DNA of 64,000 nt from Anaerolineae bacterium (GCA_022843385.1 JALHNT010000020.1:1-64000); one strand, 5' to 3'; counted from the first letter of the stretch, positions 50,056-59,893 are shown. Notes: generated by a model from the letters alone, not told the origin. Numbers and translations are program-made.

Positions 50056-51210
50056 ATGATGAGTTCTGGAAACTGGTCGAAACGACTGGTCATCGGCGGC
50101 GCGGCGCTGCTGTTGGTCGCGTTGGGATTTGTCCTCGGTACCGCCGTGATCCGTACTACTGCCAGCTCGGTCACCTTGATCGAACGCCCGGTGGTGGTCT
50201 TCCAGCAGCCCGATCCCATTACGGAAAACGAGCGCTACTTCGCCGATATTTATGCGCGGGTCAGCCCGTCAGTCGTCTCGATCAGCGTATCGGGAACGTC
50301 TGAGGTTCAAGGGGCTTTTCAATCGGGCGGGACGGGCTTCGTCATCGACAACCAGGGGTATATTGTCACCAATGCGCATGTCATTGAAGATGCCGATCTA
50401 ATCGAGGTGAACTTCATCGACGGCACGATTGTCGAAGGCGAAGTGGTTGGCGCCGATTTCGACTCGGATGTAGCCGTGCTGCGCGTGAATATGCCTTCTG
50501 ATCGCCTGCAACCGATTCCGTTTGGTAACTCAGATGAGTTGTTCATCGGCGAAACCACGCTGGCGATTGGTAGCCCGTTCGGTCAGCGCTGGACTTTGAC
50601 CACCGGCATCATCAGTGCGCTGGATCGCACCATCAGCGGCCTGACCAATTATTCGGTGGGTTCTGTGATTCAGACCGACGCGGCCATCAACCCTGGTAAC
50701 AGCGGCGGCCCACTGCTCAATCTTCAGGGGCAGGTGATCGGTGTCAATTCACAGATTCGCAGCGAGACGCGCAGCAACTCCGGCATCGGTTTTGCTATTC
50801 CGAGCAATCTGGTCAATCGCGTGGCACAGGAATTGATCGCCACGGGTCGAGTTGAATACAGCTATCTGGGCATCGAAGCTGGCCCTGGCCTGAACCTGAC
50901 GCTGATGGAGGCGTTGAACCTGCCCAACAATCTGAGCGGCGTGGTCATCGCTCGCGTCCGTGAAGGCGGCCCGGCAGATCTGGGCGGCCTGCGCGGTGCG
51001 TCACGGGTGCGCAATGTGAATGGCTTTGATGTGCCAACCCAGGCTGACATCATCACCGCGATTGATGGGGTTCCTGTGCAGGATATGAGTGCGCTGGTGA
51101 CCTATCTGGCGGGCAACACTCGTCCGGGGCAGACCGTCACACTGACGGTGTGGCGCGATGGCGAAGAGATTGCCCTGACGGTGACGCTTACCGAACGTCC
51201 ATCCCGTTAA
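50056..51210 (+). CDS. HtrA/DegP-like serine protease with PDZ domain
   Basis: Membrane-anchored trypsin-like protease of 384 aa. N-terminal TM anchor (residues 10-30, LVIGGAALLLVALGFVLGTAV). Catalytic triad: His in VTNAHVIEDAD, Asp in DFDSDVAVLRVN, Ser in INPGNSGGPLL. C-terminal single PDZ (about 280-375, ADIITAIDGVPV) for substrate recognition. Quality control of envelope proteins is the family role. AGGGAG is four bases before the first ATG (50056) and seven before the next (50059); the second may be used. It is followed by a hairpin terminator. Confidence 0.93.
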   Translation: MMSSGNWSKRLVIGGAALLLVALGFVLGTAVIRTTASSVTLIERPVVVFQQPDPITENERYFADIYARVSPSVVSISVSGTSEVQGAFQSGGTGFVIDNQGYIVTNAHVIEDADLIEVNFIDGTIVEGEVVGADFDSDVAVLRVNMPSDRLQPIPFGNSDELFIGETTLAIGSPFGQRWTLTTGIISALDRTISGLTNYSVGSVIQTDAAINPGNSGGPLLNLQGQVIGVNSQIRSETRSNSGIGFAIPSNLVNRVAQELIATGRVEYSYLGIEAGPGLNLTLMEALNLPNNLSGVVIARVREGGPADLGGLRGASRVRNVNGFDVPTQADIITAIDGVPVQDMSALVTYLAGNTRPGQTVTLTVWRDGEEIALTVTLTERPSR

Positions 51211-51235
51211 GTCTGTAGACCTCTTTTATAATCGG

Positions 51236-51268
51236 CCCCTTCCATGAGCCAGGGAAGGGGTCTTTGTT
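51236..51268 (+). terminator. Terminator of the HtrA gene
   Basis: 8-bp stem CCCCTTCC/GGAAGGGG (51236-51243 with 51253-51260), 9-base loop, followed by TCTTTGTT. Confidence 0.8.
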
Positions 51269-51314
51269 CCTGTACTCTTGTTGCCATCAGTCGGTTGGCT
51301 TGCTGCTCCCTCAC

Positions 51315-52454
51315 CTAATTGGTGAGGTGGAACAGGCTGTCGAGTGCGCCAAGCAGCGTCTCGAGGTCATCGGTGGTGTTGTAGCCCTGGAACGACACGC
51401 GGATGAACTGTCGTCCTCCCCAGTCAATCATCGGCGCTTCGACGCGAAATTCGTCATAAAGCCGCTGCTTGATGACAGCTACATCGCAGGGTGGCAGCGG
51501 CAGCGTTGCCATTTGCCCGAACCATTCATAACCGTCCGGGCTGATCGGCGGTAGTCCAGTCAGGGCAGCGACCTGTTGGCGGGCGGTGCTGGCGAGCAGG
51601 TGGCAGCGCTCACGCACCTCATCCCAATGATGTTCGGCCTGAAAATCGATGGCTGCTGGAACCGAGAGAAAGGCTGCTAGATCGCGCGTTCCCTGCCACT
51701 GATTCTGGGTGACGAACGATGCGCCTTCAGTCCAACCCCAGCTAATCACCAGCGGTTCGACCAGGTGGTGCAGCTCACGGCGGACATGCAAAAACGCCGA
51801 CCCCTTGGGGGAACATAACCATTTGTGGAGATTGCCGGAATAAAAGTCCGCCCCGATAGCCGCCAGATCAAGCGGCAGATGACCCGGCACATGCGCCCCA
51901 TCTATCACGGTCAGGATGCCCGCCTCACGCGCCCGACGACAGATTTCCTGCACCGGGAAGATCAGTGCGGTGGGTGAAGTCATGTGACTCAAAAAGATGA
52001 CTTTGGTGTGTGGTGTGACGGCTGACCAGAACGACTCGACGAAATCGGCATGAGTCGTAACGGGCAGGGGGATAGGGTGCTGCACATAGCGCGCCCCGGT
52101 TCTCTGGCACATGAACGTCCAGGTGTAATCCAACGCGCCGTATTCGTGGTTGGTGGTCAGTATTTCATCACCGGGTTCCAGCTTCAGTGAGCGGGCTATT
52201 GTATTCAGCCCGATAGTGGCGTTGGGGACGAAAACCAGTTCATCGGCCGCAGCGTTGAGATAAGTCCCCAATCGCTTTCGCGCTTCCTCCAACCGTTGAT
52301 CCGCCTCACGAAAATAGCGCACTGGCTGTCGTTCCAGTTCACGCTGCCACTGCTGATAGACTTCAAAGACGGGTATGGGACACGCGCCGAATGACCCGTG
52401 ATTGAGGAAGGTCACATCCGGGTCGAGCAGGAATAGATTTTTCAGGGCATTCAA
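51315..52454 (-). CDS. Class-V aminotransferase-like PLP enzyme
   Basis: PLP-dependent enzyme of 379 aa related to isopenicillin-N epimerase, EgtE and cysteine desulfurases. LNHGSFGACPIPVF at the N-terminus is typical of the epimerase-like branch. TVIDGAHVPGHLPLDL carries the PLP-contacting Asp, GADFYSGNLHKWLCSPKGSAFL holds the lysine Schiff base, and QGTRDLAAFLSVPAAIDF is also conserved. The TTG start at 52454 overlaps the methyltransferase TGA; GGAGA lies about seven bases upstream. Cotranscribed with a methyltransferase and a sensor kinase. The substrate is unknown. Confidence 0.87.
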   Translation of the reverse strand: MNALKNLFLLDPDVTFLNHGSFGACPIPVFEVYQQWQRELERQPVRYFREADQRLEEARKRLGTYLNAAADELVFVPNATIGLNTIARSLKLEPGDEILTTNHEYGALDYTWTFMCQRTGARYVQHPIPLPVTTHADFVESFWSAVTPHTKVIFLSHMTSPTALIFPVQEICRRAREAGILTVIDGAHVPGHLPLDLAAIGADFYSGNLHKWLCSPKGSAFLHVRRELHHLVEPLVISWGWTEGASFVTQNQWQGTRDLAAFLSVPAAIDFQAEHHWDEVRERCHLLASTARQQVAALTGLPPISPDGYEWFGQMATLPLPPCDVAVIKQRLYDEFRVEAPMIDWGGRQFIRVSFQGYNTTDDLETLLGALDSLFHLTN

Positions 52455-53182
52455 GTCATTTTCTCCAGAACGAGCAGGTGAGATAAGCCGATGACATCCA
52501 GCGGAGTGCCTTCCAACCGTTGCAACGTGGCCCGCAGCAGACGACCCATCGCGCCCAAACGGGCGATGATGTTATCGTAGCCGCCAAACACGCGGCTGTG
52601 ATGGATCACTGTTACCGGGCAACCGTCGAACAGGCGGCGCAGGCTGCGACCCGTGTACGCGCGCACGTGCGGAGCGAGCGAGTTGCGCCAGCGATTGGGC
52701 AGATAATTGATGAGGGGGGTGTTGCCGAAGTGATATTCTCCGCGCCAGTAATGACCATGCGTTTCAAAGGGATACCAGCGATTGGGGGCGAAGATGACGA
52801 TGCGACCACCGGGACGAAGGACGCGCACCATCTCTGCTGCAGCCAGACGATCATCCTGGACATGCTCCAGCACTTCATGCGAGAGGATGGTGTCGAAACG
52901 GTCAGCGGCATAGGGGAGATACTCGGCAGCCGCGATCAGCGCGTGCGGCGTAGTTTGCTGTGCCACTTGCACCCGTTCGGCCTCGATGTCAAAAGCCTCG
53001 ACACGCGCCCTGTAACGTTGATGTATGTGGGCGGCATACGTGCCGATGCCGCAGCCATCAATTAGTACATCGGCATTCTGCACTTTCGCCCAGCGGGCGA
53101 TCATCTGGAGGCGGCGTTCCTGCCCAGCCCGCCAGACCAGGCTGGGTACGCCGCGCTCAGCAGCGAGGTCGTATCCAGTCAT
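52451..53182 (-). CDS. Class-I SAM-dependent methyltransferase
   Basis: 243-aa methyltransferase. Motif I VLIDGCGIGTYAAHI, acidic VEAFDIEAERVQVA, DTILSHEVLEHVQDD and VLRPGGRIVIFAPN are the standard class-I pattern. The target is not readable. Its ATG overlaps the sensor-kinase stop (ATGA) and its own stop overlaps the PLP enzyme, so the three genes are translationally coupled. I do not see EgtD-specific features, so an ergothioneine link to the PLP enzyme is unsupported. Confidence 0.88.
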   Translation of the reverse strand: MTGYDLAAERGVPSLVWRAGQERRLQMIARWAKVQNADVLIDGCGIGTYAAHIHQRYRARVEAFDIEAERVQVAQQTTPHALIAAAEYLPYAADRFDTILSHEVLEHVQDDRLAAAEMVRVLRPGGRIVIFAPNRWYPFETHGHYWRGEYHFGNTPLINYLPNRWRNSLAPHVRAYTGRSLRRLFDGCPVTVIHHSRVFGGYDNIIARLGAMGRLLRATLQRLEGTPLDVIGLSHLLVLEKMT

Positions 53183-55041
53183 CGATAGAAGTCGCGATCA
53201 TCCAGGTTCCCCAGGCGACTCAGTGTCTTTTGTTCCAGCTTGGTATTGCCGCGCCGTTGGTTGTCCTTGTTGGCACCAATCTGCATATCGGGCCGGATTG
53301 GGACAATGACGGTCACCAGAGTGCCTTTGCCGCGTGCGCTGTCGATCTTCAATGCGCCCCCCAAGATCTCAGCTCTGTCACGCAGGTTAACCATGCCCAA
53401 ATGACCAGCGCGATTACGGGCGTTTTCCTCGGCAGCTTTGGCATCGAAACCGACGCCGTTGTCGCCTATCGTGACGACCACGACTTCATCCTGGCGATTG
53501 ATGCTAACAGTGATGAGTTCGGCTTTGGCGTGTTTGCGTGCATTACCAACAGCTTCGTCTACAATGTAGAAGATGACGCCCTGCTGGTGCTCATCGAGGA
53601 TTTGCTCAACTTCACGTGAGACGCGCACAGCCACATTCTGACCATGAGTTTCTTTCATCTTGGCTGCCAGTTGGTCGAGCGCGGCAGCCAGCCCTTGATT
53701 TTCCAGTACCAGTGGACGCAGGGTGAACAACATGTGGCGGATCTCTTTGGTCACTTTTCGCGCCAGCTCTTCGATGCGTTTGATCTCGTTGTTGACATCC
53801 TGTGGCGCACGTTCGATCATGCGCGGCAGCATATTCATGCGCATAGCGATGGCTGATACATCCTGGGTTGGACCATCGTGTAGATCAGATGCCAGTTTCT
53901 TACGGGCTTCTTCTTCGACCTCAATGATCTTGTTGCGTTCAGTGAGAAGATTCTGGTACAGAAGTGTATTCTGGAGTGCTACGGTCGCCTGCGTTCCAAT
54001 AGCGGTCAGCAGTTCAAGGTGCTCATCTGTGAATGCGTCGGAACTGCGACTGCCATAAACCAGCACACCGAAGTTATCGAACCCGGCGCGCAGAGGGATA
54101 ACCAACACAGACATTACGTCCTGGAAGCTGATAAAGGAACCCAATTCAAGGTCTTTTTTGGCTCGCTCATTAACAATGACTGGGATGCACTCGGCGAGCG
54201 CCATGCCAACACAGCCATCCACGCCGGCGATTGCCCGTTCTTCATCTCGACGGGCCAAACCTTTGCTGACTGAGACATGGAGCTTATCGTCATCAGCATC
54301 GAACAGCAGCGCCATGCTGACGAGATCATCGCTGTTGCGTCTCTTCTCGTTACGCAGCCCCAGCCAACCGGCATCCATTGCCGCTTCGAGAATCTTCTGA
54401 TACGAAAGGGTAGTGCCAAGGATCGCCGCCATGTCATAGATGACTTTGGTGCGCTTCTGCATGGCATTGACCTGTTCGATCTTCTGAGTTTCAGCAAAGT
54501 TGATTTGCTTTTTCGCATCGCTGAACTGAATATGGAGAATATAGCTCCAGACATTGGCGACTACGGCTGAGACAACCATAAGTGCAATTTGCAGTGGCAG
54601 CGAAATTTCGGCTCGCTCAATCAACGGCTGAGGCACGAATTGTTGTTTAATGATGAGGAATACGGCAATCAGACCAACGGAATGGATGATCCCCCAGAAT
54701 CCACGCAACCGAAATGCGCTGGTGAAAATCAGCATGACGCCGTAGACCACACTCAGAGTGGCCTCTGCTCGTCCCACATAGATGAGCAACCCCATCATTA
54801 CCCAATCCCCCAACAGGACAAGGGGATTGAAGATCACCATCATTCCAGGGAAGAGCACTGGAATAATCAGCACTACAGTCGAGATGACGCCGATCACCAG
54901 CGTGATGATAATCTCGTTCAGAACGCCGCGTTGAGCTTCTGGGATGGCAAGCAGTTGAATAGTGGCATAGATCAGGAATACGAAACGTAGACCAATCAGA
55001 CCCCAATTTTGCCACTGATCGAGTTTTTGCTCAGGTTTCAT
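53179..55041 (-). CDS. Membrane sensor histidine kinase with GAF domain (HisKA_3)
   Basis: 620-aa NarL-type kinase. Six or so TM helices in residues 15-180 (MASE-like), a short coil, GAF domain (~205-370), dimerisation helices with the phosphoacceptor in KLASDLHDGPTQDVSA (about 385-400), HATPase_c with DEAVGNARKHA, GDNGVGF and GHLGMVNLRDRA. A short basic C-terminal extension follows. No response regulator is adjacent; the next two genes, overlapping it, are a methyltransferase and a PLP enzyme, an odd operon for a kinase. An AGG lies five bases before the ATG at 55041. Confidence 0.9.
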   Translation of the reverse strand: MKPEQKLDQWQNWGLIGLRFVFLIYATIQLLAIPEAQRGVLNEIIITLVIGVISTVVLIIPVLFPGMMVIFNPLVLLGDWVMMGLLIYVGRAEATLSVVYGVMLIFTSAFRLRGFWGIIHSVGLIAVFLIIKQQFVPQPLIERAEISLPLQIALMVVSAVVANVWSYILHIQFSDAKKQINFAETQKIEQVNAMQKRTKVIYDMAAILGTTLSYQKILEAAMDAGWLGLRNEKRRNSDDLVSMALLFDADDDKLHVSVSKGLARRDEERAIAGVDGCVGMALAECIPVIVNERAKKDLELGSFISFQDVMSVLVIPLRAGFDNFGVLVYGSRSSDAFTDEHLELLTAIGTQATVALQNTLLYQNLLTERNKIIEVEEEARKKLASDLHDGPTQDVSAIAMRMNMLPRMIERAPQDVNNEIKRIEELARKVTKEIRHMLFTLRPLVLENQGLAAALDQLAAKMKETHGQNVAVRVSREVEQILDEHQQGVIFYIVDEAVGNARKHAKAELITVSINRQDEVVVVTIGDNGVGFDAKAAEENARNRAGHLGMVNLRDRAEILGGALKIDSARGKGTLVTVIVPIRPDMQIGANKDNQRRGNTKLEQKTLSRLGNLDDRDFYR

Positions 55042-55214
55042 ATCTGCCTAAATCTGAGAATTCAGTTGGTGTCTGCGCGACTAAAGTACCACGCCCCATC
55101 CGGTAATTCAAGTTAGCCTGAGTCCTTTAATGCTTTCTTATCCTGTATTGAAGTGCCTGTAAAGTTGCAAGCTTAACCTTGATTCTATTGTACTCAAGAA
55201 TTGGATGATACAAG

Positions 55215-55622
55215 ATGCCAATTGAATTGTATTGGGATAACGATGAACAAACCGTCCTGCTGTGCGAATTTGGTACATCATGGAACTGGGATGAACTGCG
55301 TCGGGTGCTGGCTGCTATACATAAGCTAACAGCCGCGACAGAAACGGAAATCGCCGCGATTGTCGATGTCCGGCAGGGCATTCAAATCCCCCTCGGCGAG
55401 ATCTTCAGCGCGACCGGACTGGCGAATGCCAAGTCACTGCTGACGATGGGCGAAAGCGGGACCGGCCCGGTGGTGATCGTTGGCATGAATGGCATCATCC
55501 GCAAGATCTATGACATTCTCTACAAGCTCGATCCGCGCGCACTGGCGAAAGTCCACATGACCGATAACCTCAAGCAGGCGCGGGCCCTGCTGGCAAAAGG
55601 CGCTGCTCATCCAATTCTCTAG
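55215..55622 (+). CDS. Hypothetical protein, STAS/SpoIIAA-like fold possible
   Basis: 135-aa soluble protein. The pattern of strand-helix alternation (IELYWDNDEQTVLLCEF, helix WDELRRVLAAIHKL, IAAIVDVRQG, GPVVIVGMNG, helix, ARALLAKG) recalls SpoIIAA/STAS-like small domains in which a strand-end carries a phosphorylatable site; this assignment is tentative. Divergent from the sensor kinase (173 bp apart) and convergent with the PPC protein, with a 4-bp 3' overlap. No specific role. Confidence 0.65.
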   Translation: MPIELYWDNDEQTVLLCEFGTSWNWDELRRVLAAIHKLTAATETEIAAIVDVRQGIQIPLGEIFSATGLANAKSLLTMGESGTGPVVIVGMNGIIRKIYDILYKLDPRALAKVHMTDNLKQARALLAKGAAHPIL

Positions 55623-57085
55623 CGGGCAATCCGCGCTAGAACCAACACGAAGCTCCCCTGTGTGTTGGGATTGCCATCCGTGCCGCTGAAGCGTGAGGCG
55701 CGGATGTAGTAGACTCCGCTGCTTTCGATGACGAAGCGCAGGATGCGCGCGTTCTGCCCACCGCCGCTATCATCATCTTCCGCCAGGGTGTTGCCGTTGG
55801 CATCCAGCAAGCTGAGGAACGGGTCAAGATCGCCGTCGCCCCGATTAAGCGAGATGGTCACCGCATCACCTGTTTCCCCACGAAACGCGAACAGGACTTC
55901 AGGGGTTGTTGCATCCACCCGACCGGTGATGGTCGTGCCATAGCCAATCCGCTGCATCCAGTCTGGTACGCCGTCGAAGGCATTCCCCAGGCTTTGGATT
56001 TGCAACCGATAGCTGCCGCTGCTCGTCCCGGCAGCGCGATCCGCCCGGCTGGCGAGGATATAGTACCGTCCGTCGGCTGGGACGCGGAAGCTGCTCAACA
56101 AGGCGTTCTGCCCACCGCCGCTGTCATCATCCTGGCTGAGTTCCTGCAAATTGGCATCGGCGATGCTGACCAGGGCATCGAGTGTCCCGCCGATGCGATC
56201 CATCTTGATGCTGATGATTTCATCCTGCACCGCGTTAAAGGCATAGAAACGAATGGGCGCGTCGTCATCGATTTCGCCCTCGACGGTTTCCCCAGCGACG
56301 ATGCGGATGGCGGTTTGGGCGGCGTTTCCCAGTCCGCTGTTCTGGGCTTCGCGCAGCGTCAGGATGAACCGCCCGCTGGATGTGCCGGCGGATTGACCGT
56401 AGCGACTGGCGATGACGATGTACGACCCGGTTTCCTCAATGACCAGATTATTTACCTGGGCGTCCAGCGAACCTGAGCCGACTTGCTCGTCATTATCGGC
56501 GATCACCTCACCGCGGCTGTTGACGACTTGGAGATACGGGTCGAGGTTGCCGGAATTGCGCTGCATGATAATTTCGATGATGTCGCCCTGCTGGGCGCGG
56601 AAGCTGTAGTAGAGCTGTGGCGAGAGATTGTCGATGTTATTGATGACCGAGTCGCCGTAGCGCAGTACGCTTCCCGACTCAGAGCTGACGCCGATGCGCT
56701 CAATGGTCAGGCTGAACGATCCCACCGTGCTGCCCAGCCCAAAACCAAAGCGCCCGACCACGGCGTAATAGCGCCCGGTCTGTGGCAGTGCCAGTGCATT
56801 GATCTGAATGGTGTCATTTTCTGCACCATCATCCTGCTGCACCACAACGCGGCCATCCGTATCGAGCAGCAGAAACACCGGGTCGAGGTCGCCACCGGTG
56901 GCAGTCAATTGAATGGTGATGACTTCGCCGCGCAGACCGTCGAAGTAATAGACCAGGCGCGGCTGGGCGCGGTTGATCTGCCCGGTAATCTGACCGCCAT
57001 AAATCAATCCATTATCGGCATCGTCCTGCGCCCGCAGGCTGACCGGCAGCGCGCACAAACACAAGATGACAATCCAGCGAATCAT
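55619..57085 (-). CDS. Secreted protein with four PPC-type beta repeats
   Basis: 488-aa exported protein with a signal peptide (1-19). It consists of four beta-sandwich repeats of ~115 residues related to the bacterial pre-peptidase C-terminal (PPC) domain. Each carries a version of G-D-LDPFLSLLDANG and the DDDSGGGQNA/DDGAEND loop followed by a GRYYILASR-type strand; repeats 1-4 begin near residues 30, 140, 260 and 378. No protease domain is present, so it is a stand-alone multi-PPC protein, probably a surface or matrix component. Calcium binding by the acidic loops is plausible but inferred. Confidence 0.82.
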   Translation of the reverse strand: MIRWIVILCLCALPVSLRAQDDADNGLIYGGQITGQINRAQPRLVYYFDGLRGEVITIQLTATGGDLDPVFLLLDTDGRVVVQQDDGAENDTIQINALALPQTGRYYAVVGRFGFGLGSTVGSFSLTIERIGVSSESGSVLRYGDSVINNIDNLSPQLYYSFRAQQGDIIEIIMQRNSGNLDPYLQVVNSRGEVIADNDEQVGSGSLDAQVNNLVIEETGSYIVIASRYGQSAGTSSGRFILTLREAQNSGLGNAAQTAIRIVAGETVEGEIDDDAPIRFYAFNAVQDEIISIKMDRIGGTLDALVSIADANLQELSQDDDSGGGQNALLSSFRVPADGRYYILASRADRAAGTSSGSYRLQIQSLGNAFDGVPDWMQRIGYGTTITGRVDATTPEVLFAFRGETGDAVTISLNRGDGDLDPFLSLLDANGNTLAEDDDSGGGQNARILRFVIESSGVYYIRASRFSGTDGNPNTQGSFVLVLARIAR

Positions 57086-57233
57086 GATGTCCTCGTGGCC
57101 TGGTACCTTCTATCCATAAGCCTAGCACAGACCACAGTCGGACGCATATACCCCCTATTTTGGGGGGACAGGGAAATCAGAGATTCCCTTACGCTGTGAA
57201 ATATGTAAATTGTCACCCCAAGGAAGCAACTGT

Positions 57234-57602
57234 ATGACCAGCCTACAACCGTCAGTTCCGCGTCCTTCGCCCGCTTACCCGCCTAAACCACGCCCCTATC
57301 ACATGACTGAGCCAACCTGCGAACGCGGCGTCTGCACGTTCTGGCTGACCGCCGACGAGGCGGTGCTGGAGTTCGTCAGTCACCTGCCGTGTGTGTTTCC
57401 CTTTATGGGGGCGAACCCGTTTCTGCGGCGTCCGGTCAGCCGGGCGTTAGTGACGATCAATCCGCGTTATGATTCCGGGGAGGTCTGCCGTTGGATACAG
57501 GCCTTACTCGATGCGGAAGCGGTAGCAGTGGAACTGGATGCCCCCTGGGAAGAGGCGATTGCCGGGGCCTTTGGTGACCCCGATACGATCTGGGATGCGT
57601 AA
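57234..57602 (+). CDS. Hypothetical protein
   Basis: 122-aa protein with a Pro-rich N-terminal tail (first 25 residues) and a small alpha/beta domain after it. Contains three Cys (CERGVC, and one in HLPC). No family recognised. The ATG at 57234 has AAGGAAG seven bases upstream, preferred to 57210. Ends 17 bp before the convergent surE. Confidence 0.6.
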   Translation: MTSLQPSVPRPSPAYPPKPRPYHMTEPTCERGVCTFWLTADEAVLEFVSHLPCVFPFMGANPFLRRPVSRALVTINPRYDSGEVCRWIQALLDAEAVAVELDAPWEEAIAGAFGDPDTIWDA

Positions 57603-57618
57603 AGCAGGCGGGAAAGGT

Positions 57619-58476
57619 TTAGACCATCTCCCGTTCCTGGTCTTCGACATATTTGCGTTCGCCAGCCAGGATTTGCCACAGGCGGAACAGGTCGGTGCGC
57701 GAAGTCAAATCCAGGCTCATCGGTGTCACCGAAACCACCTTGTCGTGCAGCACAGCGAAAACATCCGAGTCCGGCTCGGCCTTGGCGGGATCGGTGTCAT
57801 AGTGATAACCGATCTTGCCCATCTCCGATAAGACTACCCGTTCCGGGCGTGTCGGCCAGTACACGCGTCGGCGCGAGATGCGGGTGACGCGCCAGGCGGT
57901 GCTGGCTGTCGCCTCCCAGGGGACATCAATCTTGAGGACATCGACATCATCCGGACGGTAACGATTGTCAATCAGCCACTCACCAAACAGCCGCGTGAAA
58001 TGAGCCGCAGCGGTGAAATCGACATCGGGTGAATGCGACAGATGCATATCCTTCGGCGTTTGCAGCGACACCGCCAGCGAGGGAATGCTGAGGCTGGCTC
58101 CTTCGAGCGCCGCGCCAACCGTGCCGGAGATGGTGACGCCGTTGCCGAGATTATCGCCATAATTGATGCCAGAGACGACCAGCGCTGGCAGCCTGTCGGC
58201 CAATTCAAGCACACCGTGCTGAACCGCCTGAGCCGGGGTTCCGTCCACGGCATAGGCCGTATAGGCGAAGTTCTTGCCATTCGGCATGGCGGTATAGGGA
58301 TGGATACGTCCCTCGCTGGCGATGGGCATACTGCGTCCCATACCGGACTGTTGCTCACGCGGGGCGGCAATCAGGATGTCGCCCAGGTTGGCGAAAGCAC
58401 GGGCAGCGGCCCACAGGCCCGGTGAGGCGATGCCATCATCATTGGTGAAAAGAATGAGGGGACGTTTAGCTGTCAT
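57619..58476 (-). CDS. surE: 5'/3'-nucleotidase SurE
   Basis: Metal-dependent nucleotidase of 285 aa, dephosphorylating nucleoside monophosphates and some polyphosphates. The N-terminal LFTNDDG motif provides the metal-binding Asp pair. AAPREQQSGMGRSMP, LVVSGINYGDNLGNGVTISGTVGAA and PSLAVSL are family hallmarks (Ser/Asn metal ligands). It is slightly longer than E. coli SurE (253 aa). No Shine-Dalgarno is clear in front of the ATG at 58476. It stands alone in the region. Confidence 0.96.
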   Translation of the reverse strand: MTAKRPLILFTNDDGIASPGLWAAARAFANLGDILIAAPREQQSGMGRSMPIASEGRIHPYTAMPNGKNFAYTAYAVDGTPAQAVQHGVLELADRLPALVVSGINYGDNLGNGVTISGTVGAALEGASLSIPSLAVSLQTPKDMHLSHSPDVDFTAAAHFTRLFGEWLIDNRYRPDDVDVLKIDVPWEATASTAWRVTRISRRRVYWPTRPERVVLSEMGKIGYHYDTDPAKAEPDSDVFAVLHDKVVSVTPMSLDLTSRTDLFRLWQILAGERKYVEDQEREMV

Positions 58477-58651
58477 GGTGATTGTTGCGCTTCGGTTGGG
58501 TGAAGCTGCGCTCCTATCGAATCGAATTCCAATGAGTAGATCATCTGATGTTTAAGATCATATCAAGAATAAAGGGTTTCTTTACTTAACGCTGCGTTAA
58601 GATCAATCTTGCGGAGAACAGTCAGGGAGCCTGCGCCCCCTGCGGCCAGCC

Positions 58652-59719
58652 TTACTTCAGACGCAGATCATAGCGACATTCGAGGTTCAACGTCTGTGCC
58701 AGATGCAGACCCGCCATCTGCATATCGCTGCGGGCATCATACAGCGTCAGCGGTGAAACGCTCTCGAAAGTCGAGAGGGGCGTATCGCCATTGTCTTCAA
58801 CCGGATGGGGCTGTTCGACCAGTTGCTTGAACGAACTATCCTTCAGCAGCAGATTTAACTCGCCATGAAGGATCACCCGCTTTTTACCTTTGCGATTGAC
58901 CACTTCGCTGACGTAGACCGCTTCGATCTCGCTGCGTTCAAGCATCCACAGCTCACGGCTGCCGCGCATGGCCTGCACACCACTGTAGGTGAAGGTGAAG
59001 CGATCCGGCCGAGACATCAGTTGGATCCAGGTATACACCATGATGCCGAACAGGAGAACTGCGGTGACGATTCCCAGATAGGGCAAGAATTCCGGGCGCG
59101 GCAGGGCAATGGTGCCGGTCAGGGTGGTGATGCTCAGGACGACATAGATGACCACCAGCAGGGCATACCACAGGATGCGCAGCCAGTGAGAACGCGCCCA
59201 ACGAGCCGCACGGGTGATCTGAAGGTTTTCGTCTTTATCGAGCGTCCACAAATCGAATGATAACGGCAGGGGGCGCAGCGGGGGTGGCGGCGCAACCGGT
59301 GTAGTGGCCTGGGGTTCTGGTTCGATCAGGTTGAAAGGGCGTCCCAGCGTCCGCGCCAGACTGCGCCCGGCCTGTGCCGCCAGATCATCGAAGACATTAG
59401 TATCGGGATCCGGCCAGCGGGCGATTTCGCACCAGCGGCTGCCGCGTGGTTGAGCGACCGGCGCTTCCAGCAGCAAACCAAGATGCCAGCACTCATCGTC
59501 GCGCGACCAGCCCAGAACCACGCGCTGGATATTGGTGGTTTCCATCACACCGATGGGGGGGAGCCGCCGTTTAGTGGCGAAAATTTCCTGGTAGCGCAGC
59601 GGTTGACCCGCCGCGGCTTCCAACAACACCTGTACCCGATCACTGCCGTTCACGACCAGACGCCACTGGTTGGCGTCCACTTCAATTGTCAGATTGCCCG
59701 CAGCAGAAATTCGATCCAT
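58652..59719 (-). CDS. Hypothetical membrane protein
   Basis: 355-aa protein of unknown function. A beta-rich N-terminal part (1-115), a Pro-rich linker (138-152, VAPPPPLRPLP), two TM helices (about 185-207 and 213-233) and a C-terminal soluble domain resembling a PH-like/YdbS-type beta structure (FTFTYSGVQAMRGSRELWMLERSEIEAVYV). Probably monocistronic; divergent from the aldo/keto reductase. No motif points to an activity. Confidence 0.65.
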   Translation of the reverse strand: MDRISAAGNLTIEVDANQWRLVVNGSDRVQVLLEAAAGQPLRYQEIFATKRRLPPIGVMETTNIQRVVLGWSRDDECWHLGLLLEAPVAQPRGSRWCEIARWPDPDTNVFDDLAAQAGRSLARTLGRPFNLIEPEPQATTPVAPPPPLRPLPLSFDLWTLDKDENLQITRAARWARSHWLRILWYALLVVIYVVLSITTLTGTIALPRPEFLPYLGIVTAVLLFGIMVYTWIQLMSRPDRFTFTYSGVQAMRGSRELWMLERSEIEAVYVSEVVNRKGKKRVILHGELNLLLKDSSFKQLVEQPHPVEDNGDTPLSTFESVSPLTLYDARSDMQMAGLHLAQTLNLECRYDLRLK

Positions 59720-59893
59720 ACGTTCATCTTCACACTGTTTGGCGCGGCACTGCTCACGTGGAGCATTTACCGGGGATAAGCGGTATGATTACAAGGGCAA
59801 CAGTTTACCGCGCTGTGCGGGCATACACCAGTGTCAGCTTGAATGGGTTGGCGGCGCGGGCCGCACCCCTCACTCCCACGAAAGGATTGTCTG

